DNA of 54,079 nucleotides from CAZDBA01 sp964503615 (GTDB lineage Bacteria; Planctomycetota; Planctomycetia; Pirellulales; Pirellulaceae): the NCBI GenBank assembly GCA_964503615.1, contig CAZDBA010000007.1:1-54079 (forward strand), given 5' to 3'. Numbering within the stretch: the stretch's first letter is position 1; each line of letters starts with the position of its first letter. This document shows, piece by piece, positions 52,525-54,079 of the stretch. The position numbers and the translations under genes are program-made. The notes under the pieces were generated by a model. That model was not told where the DNA came from and did not search any database. It worked only from the letters and a program-made list of their open reading frames with translations.

Positions 52525-54079
52525 ATGAAAGAGTATCTCGAATTTGATGACGGGAAATCTTCAAAGTTTTGGAGTATCAAAGTATCTGGGAAGACACATA
52601 CAGTGACTTATGGTCGGCAAGGTACCGACGGCCAATCGAAGACCAAGAATTTCGCCACTTCTTCGCTGGCAAAATCAGATGCGGAAAAAATGGTGGCTTC
52701 GAAAATCAAGAAGGGATACTTGTCGACTTCAACAACAAAGCCGGGTAAAAAATCAAATACGAGGGTTGTTCAAAAGAAAAAGGGAGCCAAGGGTAACACT
52801 AAGAAGGCTGTGAAAACGTCAGCCAGAGGAGAAAAGAAAACAATCAAGTCTGGTTTAGCCAACCCTGTCTTTGCCACTCTCTTTGTAAGTTGGATTTTGA
52901 TTTACCAGAAAAATGCTGACATCCTTTTTTTTACATTAGAAGATGATGAAATTGACGAGATGAAAGCGGGAGTCAGTTTGATTGACTACCAAAAAGACTT
53001 TCGCTTGCATCAGTATTACAATACTGAGCGGAGGCGATTCCGAAACAAAGCGGCGGCATCGCAAGCGGTCAAACGAATGCTTGAGCAGGCTCAGAGGTCC
53101 AAGTTTTTTCCACGTGTAGAAAAAAAACTTGAGTTTGACGCCGCGATCAATTTTCAAAATCCTGGCGTGAAATTCAAGCAGAATTTCCAACGGATTGGGG
53201 AAATAGTCGAGCGCAAGAATGGCCCCATCGAAGGCCGTACGTTCGGAGTTCCCAAATGGATTTATCCTCGTCCACCGATGTTGTGTAGTTGTTGCGGAAA
53301 CCCTTTAGTGCATGTCGCGACGTTCTATGGAGACTTGGACCCTTTGCTGGGAAAGAAATCCTGTGTCGTAGTTTCTGCTTGTCGATTTACTGAGAATTCG
53401 GAATGCAATGCGATGGTAGAAGTTGTATTCCAAAGGACGGACCGAAAGCCGGCCTCCAGTTTTTACTACGAGAATACAAAGGCCAAGCAATTTCTTAACT
53501 TTCACATTTCAGAGCAAACTGACTTTGACGAGAAAGTCCATTTCTCGGTTGCCGTTCATCGAGGCTTGCAATCTCAACCGGGATGGGTGACTTGGCATCC
53601 ATGTAAGAACCTTGAAACTGCCAAAGCGACTGTAAATAAAATGAAACGTTTGCATTTAACCGGAGAATTCAAAGAAGCTAAAAAACCCGAGCAGAACCCG
53701 AAACCTGATCTCTATGCCGCATTGTACGAATCGATGTCGCAGCCAGACGTTTTGGGAAAACCACTCAAACCATCAACTTGGGCTGCCAAACGGGTTTCAG
53801 AAGGCTATGAAGTAGAGACGGTCAACTGCTCAGGTGAAAAACCAACTAACAATAATTTTTACTATGAGCAGGAGCAATTAAAGGTAGGTGGCGAGCCACT
53901 CAATCGAGAACGTTACAAGAAAGTATCAGCTAATATGAAGAAGTGGTCTTTGAAGCCCTATGTTTTCTTTTCCCATTTGAAAGGGATGAATTCGCTGTGT
54001 GGTGTCAACAATTTGGAATTTGAAGTTTGGATTGATCCAAATGCTGATTTTGGAAGAGCAATCATTGTTTACGAACATT
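52525..54079 (+). CDS. WGR-domain protein, partial at window end
   Basis: Open frame of 518 codons from an ATG with AAAGGGA upstream to the window edge, with no stop. The first 70 residues form a WGR domain (KFWSIKVSGKTHTVTYGRQGTDGQSKTKNF), a module that binds nucleic acid or is linked to PARP and MolR-type proteins. A Lys-rich linker of about 50 residues follows. The rest is unfamiliar but includes a Cys-rich part, LCSCCGNPL...ACRF...ECNAM, that may bind zinc and looks like a DUF1963-type or zinc-ribbon scaffold. Repeated W/P-rich segments (PGWVTWHPC, LKPSTWAAKRVSEGYE) occur later. The function is unknown; the gene's end is outside the window. Confidence 0.8.
   Translation, partial: MKEYLEFDDGKSSKFWSIKVSGKTHTVTYGRQGTDGQSKTKNFATSSLAKSDAEKMVASKIKKGYLSTSTTKPGKKSNTRVVQKKKGAKGNTKKAVKTSARGEKKTIKSGLANPVFATLFVSWILIYQKNADILFFTLEDDEIDEMKAGVSLIDYQKDFRLHQYYNTERRRFRNKAAASQAVKRMLEQAQRSKFFPRVEKKLEFDAAINFQNPGVKFKQNFQRIGEIVERKNGPIEGRTFGVPKWIYPRPPMLCSCCGNPLVHVATFYGDLDPLLGKKSCVVVSACRFTENSECNAMVEVVFQRTDRKPASSFYYENTKAKQFLNFHISEQTDFDEKVHFSVAVHRGLQSQPGWVTWHPCKNLETAKATVNKMKRLHLTGEFKEAKKPEQNPKPDLYAALYESMSQPDVLGKPLKPSTWAAKRVSEGYEVETVNCSGEKPTNNNFYYEQEQLKVGGEPLNRERYKKVSANMKKWSLKPYVFFSHLKGMNSLCGVNNLEFEVWIDPNADFGRAIIVYEH

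Overview
The window looks like chromosomal DNA from a marine-type planctomycete, most likely of the Pirellulaceae (Rhodopirellula/Blastopirellula relatives). This is inferred from gene content: a DUF1559 prepilin-like protein with a C-terminal H..G..NV..CDGSV motif, a BBP7-type outer-membrane barrel protein, a dockerin-like EF-hand remnant, a small RFSL-type membrane protein, and short dispersed intergenic repeats built around 'GCGTTAGCGAGGA'. Three runs of exactly 100 N (3640-3739, 29960-30059, 33097-33196) are scaffold gaps. No CRISPR array, insertion sequence or phage gene was seen.

Left part (1-16.4 kb): a Ser/Thr kinase, a D-2-hydroxyacid dehydrogenase, a translationally coupled MazG-like/QueD-like pair, an FmdB-type zinc ribbon, a histone-deacetylase-like hydrolase and a Nudix protein. 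Next comes an IscA/HesB-type Fe-S assembly gene (6611-6943) with an in-frame TGA exactly at the conserved GGGC-SG cysteine. This is best read as a selenocysteine codon and is the most notable item here. Then follow an FKBP isomerase, a HEAT/TPR protein, an STN-domain secreted protein, a secreted protein of unknown function, tRNA-Cys with its terminator, a TIGR01212-type radical SAM protein, an FHA protein, and dnaK behind a consensus sigma-54 promoter.

Middle part (16.5-35 kb): a SurA/PpiD-like protein, a zinc-ribbon/acyl-carrier fusion, a small membrane protein and an S46 peptidase. After these lies an ancient tandem segmental duplication (22.4-25.6 kb) of a VOC gene, a multi-pass membrane protein gene and a DUF3750 gene. 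Different members have decayed in the two copies. Then come an RNA ligase, a secreted GH10 xylanase with a DSxGDD-repeat tail, a three-repeat secreted protein, TerC, the DUF1559 protein and hemP.

Right part (35-54 kb): a giant RND-superfamily transporter overlapping an S4-domain gene, PEP carboxylase, a YdjM-like membrane hydrolase, an S9 peptidase, a secreted HExxH metallopeptidase, a secreted amidohydrolase with a charged repeat tail, a type II secretion/type IV pilus F-type protein, the BBP7 barrel, YqgE/AlgH, ribosomal protein bL31 type B, and a WGR-domain protein that runs off the window end. Most genes are monocistronic or in short runs. The exported hydrolases (S46, S9, GH10, HExxH peptidase, amidohydrolase) fit a polymer-degrading, particle-associated lifestyle.
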